DNA of 64,000 bases from Ruminococcus sp. NK3A76 (GTDB lineage: Bacteria > Bacillota > Clostridia > Oscillospirales > Ruminococcaceae), in assembly GCF_000686125.1 (NCBI RefSeq), contig NZ_JMMA01000002.1:2418001-2482000 (forward strand), written 5' to 3'. The notes under the pieces are model-generated. The model was not told the origin of the DNA and ran no database searches. It saw nothing but the letters and a program-made list of their open reading frames with translations. Below, piece after piece: positions 26,241 to 34,266 of the stretch. The position numbers and the translations under genes are program-made. Positions within the stretch are counted from its first letter, which is position 1. The number at the start of each line of letters is the position of its first letter.

Positions 26241-26506
26241 ATGAGCGTTATTGAGGTTTTAACTTTGTTAAGGCAATACCGCACGACCATTGTGCGTCAG
26301 ATGCGCAGTCAGATTTTTCGTTAGCTTGCATAGATTTCTCGCAGAAATACTACCGTATTTCAAGAGAAAGATGTGTAAGATAACGGAAAATATGCAAGCA
26401 TATGGCGTACAAAGGCATATGCCGGTGGTCGTGCGGTGTTGCCTTACTACTTATCACAGCGATAATCAGTCTCGTAGTAGAGATCTGCAATAATAAAAAG
26501 AAATAG
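26241..26506 (+). pseudogene. Type I toxin-like peptide gene split by a MITE
   Basis: GGGAGGTG lies seven bases before an ATG whose first ten codons read MSVIEVLTLL. A 172-base MITE (26272-26443) then interrupts. Joining the DNA on either side and removing one target copy restores an unbroken frame of 29 codons: LLITAIISLVV follows, then EICNNKKK and TAG at 26504-26506. A short acidic or polar start, one hydrophobic helix and a charged KKK end is the plan of Fst/TxpA/BsrG/holin-like toxins. In its present form the frame reads into the MITE and stops after 28 codons (RQYRTTIVRQMRSQIFR), so the peptide is probably inactive. No homologue search was done. Confidence 0.7.
26272..26443. mobile_element. 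MITE copy A, inside the toxin frame
   Basis: 172 bases. The left end is GGCAATACCGCACGACCA; the right end is its complement with one change. The flanks are TTAA and TTAC. The element folds back on itself and contains the shared inner motif GAATACTACCGTATTTC. It has no transposase gene. It is more diverged than the identical copies B, C and D. Confidence 0.88.
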
Positions 26507-26583
26507 CCGCCCATCTTCCACATAGGCGGCTATTATTTTAATGCAACCATTTAGGAGGTGACCGCTCAGTGCAGGCACCTTCT
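26490..26583 (-). ncRNA. Candidate antisense antitoxin RNA
   Basis: Predicted from the minus-strand promoter at 26590-26618. Transcription would start near 26583, run through the shared terminator and end near 26490, giving about 90-95 nt. It is complementary to the toxin message over the terminator hairpin. It also carries UCACCUCC (26554-26561), the exact complement of the toxin Shine-Dalgarno GGAGGUGA (26227-26234). This is the layout of the par/Fst locus of plasmid pAD1, where convergent RNAs pair at separated direct repeats. Expression is not shown. Confidence 0.6.
26502..26534. terminator. Bidirectional terminator shared by toxin and antisense RNAs
   Basis: AATAGCCGCC (26502-26511) pairs perfectly with GGCGGCTATT (26525-26534). 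The plus strand continues ATTTTA and the minus strand TCTTTTTATTATT. The toxin stop TAG lies inside the left arm. Confidence 0.88.
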
Positions 26584-26589
26584 TTCTAT

Positions 26590-26618
26590 ATTATAGCACG
26601 GTATTGACGATTTGTCAA
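26590..26618 (-). promoter_or_regulatory. Promoter of the antisense RNA
   Basis: On the minus strand TTGACA (26613-26618) and TATAAT (26590-26595) with a 17-base spacer, a perfect consensus. It sits at the very end of the convergent M23 gene. Confidence 0.9.
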
Positions 26619-28009
26619 TAGGTCACAAACGACAGCGGGTTCATATAGTTGCCGCCGTAGCGGAGCTCGAAGTGCAGGTGGGGGCCGAGCGAATAGCCGG
26701 TGGTGCCGCTGATGCCTATCTTCTGCCCCTTGTCTACCTTCTGCCCTACTGCAACGGTCGCCTCGGTGAGGTGTCCGTAAAGGGTGATAAAGCCGTTGCC
26801 GTGGTCGATTATGACATAGTTGCCGTAGCCGCCTCCGCAGCCGCAGCTTCCGTCCTTGGGAACATTGTGCGTGCAAGTGTTTGATGCAACGACCACCGTG
26901 CCGCCCTCGGAAGCGACTATCTCGCTGCCCATATTCGCACCGATGTCAACGCCCTTGTGGGTCGTGCCCCACCTTGCGCCGACACCCGAGGTCACCTGCT
27001 TGGTAGCCGGGCAGGGCCAGCCGAAGTTGTAAAGGCACACGCCCTTTTTCGTCTCCTCCTGCTCGTCCTTTTCCTTGTCCTTGTCAGCGGCCTGCTCCTT
27101 GGCCTGGGCTGCCCACAGCTCACGCAGCTTCTTTATCGCTGCAAGCTCTGTCTGCATCCTGCCTGTCTCCTCTGCCGAGTCGCCGTAGTCGTCCTTTAGG
27201 AATTCCGACAGCTTATCAGCATACTGCGATTTCTCAGAGTTCAGTATCTTGTTCTGCTCGGCGAGCTTTTTCTTCAGCTGCTCCGACTCCTGCATTGCGG
27301 CCTCGCTCTTGCTGTAGAGGTCGTCAAGATACTGCTTTTTCTCAGCAAGGGCATCATACTGCTGCTTGTATTCGTCCTTCTGCCCTTCGAGAATGGTCTT
27401 CTGGTTGTCGTATTCCTCTTTTAAGGCGACCAGCCTGTCAAGCTCGTTCTTGTCGTGGTCGGCAACTCGCCTTACAAGCTCCATTTTCATGAGCATATCG
27501 TAAAAATCATCAGCCCCGAGCAGGATATCTGCATAGCTGTCGCTTCCTGCAACGTACATAGCTCTGAGCCTGCCCTTGAAGTCCTCGATGCCTTCGTCTA
27601 TCTCCTTCTGCTTTTTGTCAACACGCTCCTGCTGTGCTGAAATCTGATCATCGAGCTCGTTTATGTAGTTCTGGGTTATGTTTATCTCCTCGTTTAAGGA
27701 GTTTATGCGCTTTGTGATGTTTGTCTGTATCTTTGCCTGTTCTTCGATGCTGTCCTGAGCTTCCTTAAGCTGTTCATCGAGTTCTTTTTGCTCCTTTGCT
27801 ATCTCGCTGAGGCGCTCACGGTAGCTGTCCATGTCCTTGACCTCGGTCTTGTCAACTGCTCCCTCGCCCTGCGCTGTGCTCTCAGTCTGCTCTGCCGGCT
27901 CGTCAGAATCGGAAGCCAGGGTCATTACCCCCGAACCGCCGAATACGCTTACCGATAGTATCAGTGCGACTGCCGCCGCCATTATCCCTTTCAGCCTGAA
28001 TGATCTCAT
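26615..28009 (-). CDS. M23 murein hydrolase, second paralogue
   Basis: 464 residues from the ATG at 28009, with AAAAAGGAGC seven bases upstream. The longer frame up to 28069 is an artefact of the MITE. Signal peptide, coiled coils and a C-terminal M23 domain are arranged as in the gene at 24646. Zinc ligands are in THKGVDIGAN and GPHLHFELRYGG. The segment DFKGRLRAMYVAGSDSYAD and the next 30 residues are nearly the same as in the paralogue at both protein and DNA level, while the linkers differ. It was probably last in an operon with the GNAT and cardiolipin synthase genes. Confidence 0.94.
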   Translation of the reverse strand: MRSFRLKGIMAAAVALILSVSVFGGSGVMTLASDSDEPAEQTESTAQGEGAVDKTEVKDMDSYRERLSEIAKEQKELDEQLKEAQDSIEEQAKIQTNITKRINSLNEEINITQNYINELDDQISAQQERVDKKQKEIDEGIEDFKGRLRAMYVAGSDSYADILLGADDFYDMLMKMELVRRVADHDKNELDRLVALKEEYDNQKTILEGQKDEYKQQYDALAEKKQYLDDLYSKSEAAMQESEQLKKKLAEQNKILNSEKSQYADKLSEFLKDDYGDSAEETGRMQTELAAIKKLRELWAAQAKEQAADKDKEKDEQEETKKGVCLYNFGWPCPATKQVTSGVGARWGTTHKGVDIGANMGSEIVASEGGTVVVASNTCTHNVPKDGSCGCGGGYGNYVIIDHGNGFITLYGHLTEATVAVGQKVDKGQKIGISGTTGYSLGPHLHFELRYGGNYMNPLSFVTY

Positions 28010-28041
28010 TCTTTTGCTCCTTTTTGTGTTATGTTTATTTA

Positions 28042-28213
28042 GGCAACACCGCACGAAGATTGTGCGCAAATTGCGCAGTCAGCTTTTTCGTCAGATTGCA
28101 CAGATTTTCCGAAGGAATACTACCGTATTTCAAGGAAAAAATGTGTAATATGACGGAAAAGATGCAAGTAAGTTGCGTACAAAGCCTTCAGGCGGTCTTT
28201 GTGCGGTGTTGCC
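28042..28213. mobile_element. MITE copy B, at the GNAT stop codon
   Basis: 172 bases with 18-base ends (GGCAACACCGCACGAAGA and its complement with one mismatch) and a perfect TTTA duplication at 28038-28041 and 28214-28217. By reading it is identical to copies C and D. On the minus strand the insertion split TAT AAA TAA at the end of the GNAT gene. Confidence 0.93.
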
Positions 28214-28747
28214 TTTATACATCTCAAGCTCTGTGACGCCGCCTTCGTTCAGCTCGCTGCCGGTGAATACAAAGCCCTGCTTTTTGTAGAAGTCTATCGC
28301 CTTGTCATTGCCGTCCAGCACAAAAAGCGTTATCCCTCTCTGCCCGAGAGTCTCATACACCGTCTGCATGAGCGCACTCCCCACACCCTGCCGCTGAAAC
28401 CTTTCAAGCACATAAAGCGCCTGTATCTCTCCGCCGTCCCGGTGTGTGCAGAAGTCCCTCGCATCGCTCACAAAGCATACCGTGCCTGCCGCCTCGCCGT
28501 CTATATAGGCTATTCGGTAGCACTCGCTGTATCTCTGCGCACGGGCGGTGCATTTTTCGCTCGTCTGCGCTGCTAACATTTCCTCAGGAACAAGGCCTTT
28601 GTAGGCTTCGTTCCACGAGGTGTGTATTATACTGCCTGCATCGGCAGCGTTTTTGGGCAACACCGCACGAAGATTGTGCGCAAATTGCGCAGTCAGCTTT
28701 TTCGTCAGATTGCACAGATTTTCCGAAGGAATACTACCGTATTTCAA
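28130..28747 (-). CDS. GNAT acetyltransferase altered at both ends by MITEs
   Basis: An open frame of 205 codons, but only about 145 are GNAT. The true body runs from NAADAGSIIHTSWNEAY to VTELEMYK, with the acetyl-CoA loop ERFQRQGVGSALMQTVYE. Bases 28656-28747 encode a MITE-derived N-terminus with a TTG as the only start, and the last 27 codons also come from a MITE. The likely original start is the ATG at 28852 (MEILPVTQ), 15 bases after the cls stop; MITE C and a one-base difference separate it from the body. The original stop lay just after MYK. It may be a pseudogene, or it may be made as a fused protein. Confidence 0.75.
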   Translation of the reverse strand: MKYGSIPSENLCNLTKKLTAQFAHNLRAVLPKNAADAGSIIHTSWNEAYKGLVPEEMLAAQTSEKCTARAQRYSECYRIAYIDGEAAGTVCFVSDARDFCTHRDGGEIQALYVLERFQRQGVGSALMQTVYETLGQRGITLFVLDGNDKAIDFYKKQGFVFTGSELNEGGVTELEMYKGNTAQRPPEGFVRNLLASFPSYYTFFP

Positions 28748-28827
28748 GGAAAAAATGTGTAATATGACGGAAAAGATGCAAGTAAGTTGCGTACAAAGCC
28801 TTCAGGCGGTCTTTGTGCGGTGTTGCC
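28656..28827. mobile_element. MITE copy C, at the GNAT start
   Basis: 172 bases, sequence as copy B, with a TTTG duplication at 28652-28655 and 28828-28831. It lies eight codons into the probable original GNAT gene. Confidence 0.93.
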
Positions 28828-28866
28828 TTTGTGTTACGGGTAATATCTCCATCTGTCAGCCCTTCT

Positions 28867-30432
28867 CTACAGCAGCGGTGCGAAAAGCCCGAGCACGGCG
28901 CTCAGCATTCTCTGCGCTATGGGGCGTGATGCGCACTCCTCGTAGGTGACTCTGCGGCATCGGTTTTCAAACATATCCTCAAAGTCGTCCTTTATGTCTG
29001 CTATGCACTCGCAGCCGTACATGAAAGCCGCACACTCAAAGTGCAGATACAGGCTGCGGTAGTCAAGGTTTATCGTGCCGACAACTGCCTTGCTGTCGTC
29101 AGAAAGGAAGTTCTTGGCGTGTATGAAGCCCTTGCTGTATTCGTATATCTTTACGCCCTTTGCGATAAGCTCCTTGTAAAACGACTGGCCGATAAGCCTT
29201 ATATACCACTTATCCGGTATGCCGGGAACGATTATCCGCACATCGACTCCGCTTTTTGCAGCATAGCAGAGGGCGGTCATCATCTCGTTGTCGGGGATAA
29301 GGTAGGGGGTGGTGATATAGACGTAATCACGGGCGTTGTTTATTATATTCATATACAAAAGCTCGCCTACGTTCTCATCGTCAAGCGGCGAATCCGAGAA
29401 AGGCAGCACAAAGCTGTCGTCCTCAATGCCGAGGCGCTCAAAGGAAGACGGGCGGTAGTTGTCATACTCAGCGGACGACTGCTCGCCGGTTATCTCCCAC
29501 AGCTGGAAAAACATCATCGTCAGGTTCCACACGGCCTCGCCCCTGAGCATTACTGCCGTGTCCTTCCAGTGACCGAAGCGCTCCTTGCGGTTGATGTATT
29601 CGTCCGCAATGTTCACGCCGCCGGTAAAGCCTGTGTGTCCGTCGATAACAAGTATCTTTCTGTGGTCACGGTTATTCTGTATGGTAGTCACGAGCGGCAC
29701 GAATGGGTTGAAGACCTTGCAGTCTATCCCCTCGGCACGCAGCTTTTTGTCGTACCTGTATGGCAGCTCCGACTGGGTGCCCATGCCGTCGTAGAGGAGC
29801 CTTATCTCGACCCCCTGTTTTGCCTTGCGTGCAAGTATCTCGTGTATGGTATCCCACATATAGCCCTTGTCTATTATGAAATACTCCATAAAGATAAAGT
29901 GTTTTGCCTTTTCAAGCTCTCTTACCATAGCATGGAACTTCTCCTCGCCGAGCCTGAAATAGGTCACCTCTGTGTTCTGATATATCGGATAGCCGCCGTA
30001 CACTCTCATATAGTGCGCAAGGTTTGACACACCGCTGCTCTTTTGTTCAAGAGCCTTTATGACAGATGCCTTTTGCTTAAGATACGGCTTGGTGTTCTCT
30101 ATCTTCTTTATCGAAAGGTTCTTTTCATACCGATAGCTGCTCTGGAATTTGAGGTATATAAACGCAAACGCCCCGAATATCGGGAAAATGAGTATCGGCA
30201 GTATCCATGCGAGCTTATATGCCGGGTTCTCGCCGGAATTTATGATATACATAACGGCGATGAGCTCGACAGCTATAAAGAAATAATACACGAACACAAA
30301 CTGCCCGGCAAGCGACACGACCGCAAAAATAAGGAATGCTATCTGCAAAAGCAGCAGCGATATGACGATAAATTTCTGCGAAAAGACCGCATTTATTATC
30401 TTTTTAGGCTCAAATTCCTTGTTCCGTCTCAT
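28867..30432 (-). CDS. cls: Cardiolipin synthase
   Basis: 521 residues from the ATG at 30432, with GGAAAGGG upstream. Two N-terminal membrane helices (about residues 20-40 and 48-68) precede two phospholipase D domains. The first HKD motif is DHRKILVIDGHTGFTGG near residue 235 and the second IHAKNFLSDDSKAVVGT near residue 415. It condenses phosphatidylglycerol into cardiolipin in the membrane. The stop is followed by the disrupted GNAT gene. Confidence 0.95.
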   Translation of the reverse strand: MRRNKEFEPKKIINAVFSQKFIVISLLLLQIAFLIFAVVSLAGQFVFVYYFFIAVELIAVMYIINSGENPAYKLAWILPILIFPIFGAFAFIYLKFQSSYRYEKNLSIKKIENTKPYLKQKASVIKALEQKSSGVSNLAHYMRVYGGYPIYQNTEVTYFRLGEEKFHAMVRELEKAKHFIFMEYFIIDKGYMWDTIHEILARKAKQGVEIRLLYDGMGTQSELPYRYDKKLRAEGIDCKVFNPFVPLVTTIQNNRDHRKILVIDGHTGFTGGVNIADEYINRKERFGHWKDTAVMLRGEAVWNLTMMFFQLWEITGEQSSAEYDNYRPSSFERLGIEDDSFVLPFSDSPLDDENVGELLYMNIINNARDYVYITTPYLIPDNEMMTALCYAAKSGVDVRIIVPGIPDKWYIRLIGQSFYKELIAKGVKIYEYSKGFIHAKNFLSDDSKAVVGTINLDYRSLYLHFECAAFMYGCECIADIKDDFEDMFENRCRRVTYEECASRPIAQRMLSAVLGLFAPLL

Positions 30433-30535
30433 GCCGTCTGCCCTTTCCAAAAGCGTAATATACATAAAACAACGAGCCGCCTGCGGCAGCTATCATGTCT
30501 GGCAGCCGGCACAGGCGAAAATATAAACTGGTATA

Positions 30536-31234
30536 CTATAAGAACATTCTCTCAACGAGAATATCCACTTCTCTTTCATCTGTGAGCTTTTCACTGCCCA
30601 CCTCGACATATGCGACCTTGCCGTCCTCAAAGACATACTTATAGTGCGTGCCCTTGTTTTCTCCCTCGACAGTCACCTTGCCCGAGAGGATATCATAATC
30701 CCACTCGGCCTTGTCAAAGAAACTATCTGCCGCATCGCCGAAATTGCTATAGCTCATCTTTACAGGCGAGTCAGTCTCATAGGAGAGCTTTTTAGCCTCC
30801 CTGACCTTGAGCATATAAATAAGCATATACAAAAGCAGCAGCACGGCTGCCACAAACACCGCCACAGCGATGATGAACTTAGCCTTGCCGGAGCTCTTTT
30901 TCTGCTTGGTGTTCTTTGCCTTGCCCTTTGCAGAGGGCTTTTTTCTGTGTTCTGCCTGTTTGGCAGGGCGTGGCTGGCGGCGCTCGGTATCCTGCGCAGG
31001 ACGTGCCGGGCGGCGCTCTCTTATCACAGGCTCGTCCTCAGGGTCTGCGTAGGCCGTGGGGGTGGGCTTGTGGGAATACACTCTTGACTGAGTGGTCACA
31101 TCAGGTGTGGGCTTTCTCATTGCCGAAGGCTCTGTGCGCAGGCGGTTGTTTTTAGCGACTATCTTGCCGCAGCTCGTACACAGCTTTGCGCCCTCAGGCA
31201 GCAATGCGCCGCAGTTTACACACCTTTCACTCAT
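30536..31234 (-). CDS. Zinc-ribbon membrane protein
   Basis: 232 residues from the ATG at 31234 (GGTGAG upstream). An N-terminal zinc ribbon, CVNCGALLPEGAKLCTSCGK, precedes a proline- and arginine-rich linker, a basic KGKAKNTKQKKSSGKAK stretch and one membrane helix (about residues 108-130). The extracytoplasmic domain of about 100 residues includes DSFFDKAEWDYDILSGKV. The plan is that of zinc-ribbon anchored proteins of Firmicutes. Function unknown. Confidence 0.85.
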   Translation of the reverse strand: MSERCVNCGALLPEGAKLCTSCGKIVAKNNRLRTEPSAMRKPTPDVTTQSRVYSHKPTPTAYADPEDEPVIRERRPARPAQDTERRQPRPAKQAEHRKKPSAKGKAKNTKQKKSSGKAKFIIAVAVFVAAVLLLLYMLIYMLKVREAKKLSYETDSPVKMSYSNFGDAADSFFDKAEWDYDILSGKVTVEGENKGTHYKYVFEDGKVAYVEVGSEKLTDEREVDILVERMFL

Positions 31235-31258
31235 AAGAAATCTCACCACTCTTTTCTA

Positions 31259-31420
31259 ATGCAGAATTCATAATGCACAATGCACAATTGATGTATCGTC
31301 TTCGGCGATGAATGCCCTGCTCGGGCAAGCCGCCGAAGACGGCTTATGTGGGGGGCTTTGCGCCCGCCCCGTGCCTGCGTAGCCGGCATTACCCCTTTTG
31401 CAGACCAGCCCGTGATCTGC
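31259..31420. repeat. Composite intergenic repeat, block 10 (degenerate)
   Basis: TAATGCACAATGCACAATTG heptamers (31270-31290), a GTCTTCGGCGATG region, GCCCTGCTCGGGC and CCGCCGAAGACGGC, then a GC-rich stretch unlike the other cores. A decayed or variant copy. Confidence 0.6.
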
Positions 31421-31426
31421 GAAGGG

Positions 31427-32035
31427 TCAGAAATATCTCATCATTGCAACGACCTTGCCGAGGATCTTTACCTCGTCAACTATGATAGGCTCCATAGTGT
31501 CGTTCTCCGGCTGGAGGCGGTAATGGCCGTCCTCCTTATAGAAGGTCTTGACAGTTGCCTCGTCGTCGTTTACGAGAGCGACCACGATATCGCCGTTTGA
31601 GGCCACCTCTGTCTGCTCGACGATGACGGTGTCGCCGTCGAAGATACCTATATTTATCATGCTCTCGCCCCTTACCTTAAGGGCAAACAGCTTGCCTGAA
31701 AATCTCTTGTCAAGGCTCATGGTTATGTAGCCGTCAACTGTCTCTATGGCGGTTATCGGCTTGCCGGCTGTGACAGTGCCTACAATGGGAATAGTCGTGG
31801 TCTTGTTGTAGCCGGCTATCCTTATAGCACGGTTGCAGTTGTTCTCACGCTCCAGAAGCCCCTTCTGCGACAGAGTGATGATATATCTGTGCGCAGTCGA
31901 GGTAGATTTGAGCCCGAACTCCTCCTGTATCTCTCTTACAGTAGGTGCGTAGTTGTTCTCGTCAACATAGTTCTTGATAAACTCAAATACCTTTCTTTCC
32001 TTATCGGTTATCCTCTTTTTTCTTGTCTGCTTCAT
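31427..32035 (-). CDS. lexA: LexA, SOS repressor
   Basis: 202 residues from the ATG at 32035 (AAAGGA upstream); the ATG at 32053 lacks this. The N-terminal winged helix reads FIKNYVDENNYAPTVREIQEEFGLKSTSTAHRY in part. The C-terminal S24 peptidase has the cleavage site A-G in TVTAGKP, the serine in RGESMINIGIFDGD and the lysine in EATVKTF. It represses DNA damage genes until RecA triggers self-cleavage. It follows murC by about 15 bases, an unusual partner. Confidence 0.96.
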   Translation of the reverse strand: MKQTRKKRITDKERKVFEFIKNYVDENNYAPTVREIQEEFGLKSTSTAHRYIITLSQKGLLERENNCNRAIRIAGYNKTTTIPIVGTVTAGKPITAIETVDGYITMSLDKRFSGKLFALKVRGESMINIGIFDGDTVIVEQTEVASNGDIVVALVNDDEATVKTFYKEDGHYRLQPENDTMEPIIVDEVKILGKVVAMMRYF

Positions 32036-32049
32036 ACCGGCACATCCTT

Positions 32050-33477
32050 TCATTCGCCTCTGGCCTGTCTCAGTTTCTTTGCAAGTCTCTTGGCTATCTT
32101 GTATGCGTCACCGCAGCCGAGGGTCATTATAAGGTCGCCCTCTTTTGCATTCTCAAAAAGATAATCTATTACCTGAGCGAAGTTTTTGTCCTTCTGCTCT
32201 GCCGTCTGCTGGTCAACTATCTCGTGGGGTGTCTTGAAGTAAACGCAGCCGTCTATCTTATCGCCGAGCATCTCGGTGTAGATGCCGTGGGTGTTCTTCT
32301 CACGGCTGCCGAATATATCAGTGAGCACGCACACATCAGCGATGCTCAGAGCCGTCACGAAATCCTCCATGAGTATCTCAGTTCTTGAATAGGTGAACGG
32401 CTGGAACACAGCGATGACTCTCTCAAAGTCAAGACCCTTTGCCGCCATGAGCGTAGCTGCGAGCTCATTCGGGTGGTGGGCGTAGTCATCGACTATCGTG
32501 ATGCCGTCTATCTCGTCTATCTTCTCAAATCTTCTCATAGCGCCACGGAACTCTGCAAGGCCTTTTCTTATGCCGTCATACGACACGCCGACCTCTCTTA
32601 CAGCGGCGATAGATGCAAGCGCATTGAGCACGTTATGCTCGCCCGGCACAAAGATAGAGTAATCCCCCTGCTTCTCGCCCTTTACATAAAGCTCGAAGTC
32701 AGTCCTTAAGCCCTTCTTTGCGGTTATCCTGGCGCTGTAGTCATTATCCTCGCCGAAGCCGAAGGTAACTATCCTCTTGTCAAGCCCGTCAACTGCCGTG
32801 AGGGTGTTCTCATCATCGCCGTTGACAACAAGGCACTTGGAAGCCATTGAGGCAAATTTTCTGAAGCTCTTGATTATGTTTTCAAGAGTGCCGAAGTAAT
32901 CAAGGTGGTCGGCATCGACATTGAGTATCACTGCTATATCAGGCGAGAGCTTTAAAAACGTATCAACAAACTCGCAGGACTCGCACACCATAACATCGCT
33001 CTGTCCTGCCCTGCCCGAGCCGCCTATGGCCTTGAGCTTGCCGCCGATAACGCAGGAGAGGTCAACGCCCTCCTCCATGAGTATCTGTGTTGTCATCGAA
33101 GATGCCGTCGTCTTGCCGTGTGTGCCGGATATGCAGATAGCGTTGTCATACCAGCCTGTCACGATACCGAGCAGGTCTGAGCGCTCGATAACGTCAGCGC
33201 CGCTCGCCTTTGCAGCCACGAGCTCAGGGTTGTCTGCCATGATAGCTGCCGAATAGACGATAAGGTCTGCCCCCTCGATATTCTCTGCTGCCTGACCCAT
33301 GAACACCTTGATGCCCATTTTTCTTACAGCGTCGAGCGTTTCAGTCTCGTTGTTGTCAGAGCCTGTCAGCAGATACCCCTGCGAGTGGAGTATCTGTGCG
33401 AGCGGATACATACCCGAGCCGCCTATGCCTATCATGTGTATATGCTTTTTGCCGTTTAAAATGTTTTTATCGACCAT
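32050..33477 (-). CDS. murC: UDP-N-acetylmuramate--L-alanine ligase
   Basis: 475 residues. IGIGGSGMYPLAQIL binds the UDP-sugar near residue 17, CISGTHGKTTASSM is the ATP loop near residue 115, NVDADHLDYFG and VDDYAHHPNELAAT are typical Mur ligase motifs. It adds L-alanine to UDP-MurNAc in the cytoplasm. It starts the murC-lexA unit; a TATAAT lies near 33540 on the minus strand with a poor -35. Confidence 0.97.
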   Translation of the reverse strand: MVDKNILNGKKHIHMIGIGGSGMYPLAQILHSQGYLLTGSDNNETETLDAVRKMGIKVFMGQAAENIEGADLIVYSAAIMADNPELVAAKASGADVIERSDLLGIVTGWYDNAICISGTHGKTTASSMTTQILMEEGVDLSCVIGGKLKAIGGSGRAGQSDVMVCESCEFVDTFLKLSPDIAVILNVDADHLDYFGTLENIIKSFRKFASMASKCLVVNGDDENTLTAVDGLDKRIVTFGFGEDNDYSARITAKKGLRTDFELYVKGEKQGDYSIFVPGEHNVLNALASIAAVREVGVSYDGIRKGLAEFRGAMRRFEKIDEIDGITIVDDYAHHPNELAATLMAAKGLDFERVIAVFQPFTYSRTEILMEDFVTALSIADVCVLTDIFGSREKNTHGIYTEMLGDKIDGCVYFKTPHEIVDQQTAEQKDKNFAQVIDYLFENAKEGDLIMTLGCGDAYKIAKRLAKKLRQARGE

Positions 33478-33621
33478 ATCAAGTCAATGCCTCTTTTCAT
33501 TATCTGATTAAATATCACTTGCAATAAGGATAGATTTGTTCTACTATATTATACACTATTTTTCCGCAAAAATAAAGCCCTATTTTGAATAAAAAAATCC
33601 CTGCCGCCAACACTTAATTTA

Positions 33622-33788
33622 GTTAACAGTTAACAGGTAACAGGTAACAGTTAATGTGTGCGGCTGCGCCGCACATTATGGCCATTCGGCCTGTTATCAG
33701 GCGGTGTTGCCTTAAAATAATGCGGCGCAAGCCGCACCTCAACTGTTACCTGTTACCTGTAACCTGTTACCCGTTACCTGTTACCTGA
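33622..33788. repeat. Composite intergenic repeat, block 11, with MITE remnant
   Basis: In the 332-base gap between murC and spoVG. GTTAACA/GTAACAG heptamers (33621-33651), a TGCGGCTGCGCCGCA hairpin, GGCCATTCGGCC, then GGCGGTGTTGCCTTAAAA (33700-33717), which is only the right end of a MITE, then GCGGCGCAAGCCGC and TTACCTG heptamers (33741-33787). Confidence 0.8.
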
Positions 33789-33809
33789 CTAAGGAAAGGA
33801 CGTAATATC

Positions 33810-34082
33810 ATGACAATAACCGATATCAAGGTAAGAAAGCTGCTCGAACAGGGGAAGCTAAAGGCTATAGTGAGTATAACTATCGACGGGATGATAGCTA
33901 TCCACGATATAAAGGTCATCGAGGGCAGCAGCAGACTGTTTGTCGCTATGCCGTCACGCAAGGACGACAGCGGTGTCTACCGTGACATTGCTCACCCGAT
34001 ATCCTTCGGGGCAAGAGCCGACCTCGAACAGAAGATACTCGCCGCCTACTACAAAGCAGTTCAGCAGAGCATGAGCTCCTGA
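33810..34082 (+). CDS. spoVG: SpoVG, RNA-binding regulator
   Basis: 90 residues, the usual length. ITDIKVRKL at the start, then VSITIDGMIAIHDIKVIEG and FVAMPSRKDDSGVYRDIAHPIS, are conserved SpoVG segments. SpoVG binds RNA and DNA and affects sporulation, division and cell-wall genes. AAGGAAAGG precedes the ATG. A MITE begins ten bases after the stop. Confidence 0.97.
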   Translation: MTITDIKVRKLLEQGKLKAIVSITIDGMIAIHDIKVIEGSSRLFVAMPSRKDDSGVYRDIAHPISFGARADLEQKILAAYYKAVQQSMSS

Positions 34083-34092
34083 CAGCCTTTAG

Positions 34093-34265
34093 GGCAACAC
34101 CGCACGACCCCTGTGCATCAGTATGCGCCGTCCAGGTTTTCGTCAGATTGCCTAAATTCGACGCAGGCTTGCTGACGCAAGTCAAGGAGAATTTGGGTAA
34201 TATGACGGAAAGCTGGCAAGCAGATGATGTGCAGAGGCGTTAGCCGCGGGTCGTGCGGTGTTGCC
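34093..34265. mobile_element. MITE copy F, between spoVG and birA
   Basis: 173 bases. Both ends read GGCAACACCGCACGACCC perfectly, and a TTTAG duplication lies at 34088-34092 and 34266-34270. The right copy contains the birA stop codon (TAA on the minus strand at 34267-34269). The inner arms differ from copies B-D on both sides. Confidence 0.92.
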
Positions 34266-34266
34266 T

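Noticed and set aside
26272-26443. MITE as a TA-dinucleotide (IS630/mariner) element
   Set aside because: Other copies show 4-5 base duplications such as TTTAG and TTTG, not a plain TA.
28010-28069. Start of the second M23 gene at 28069
   Set aside because: The extra residues are MITE sequence, and a strong ribosome site fits the ATG at 28009.
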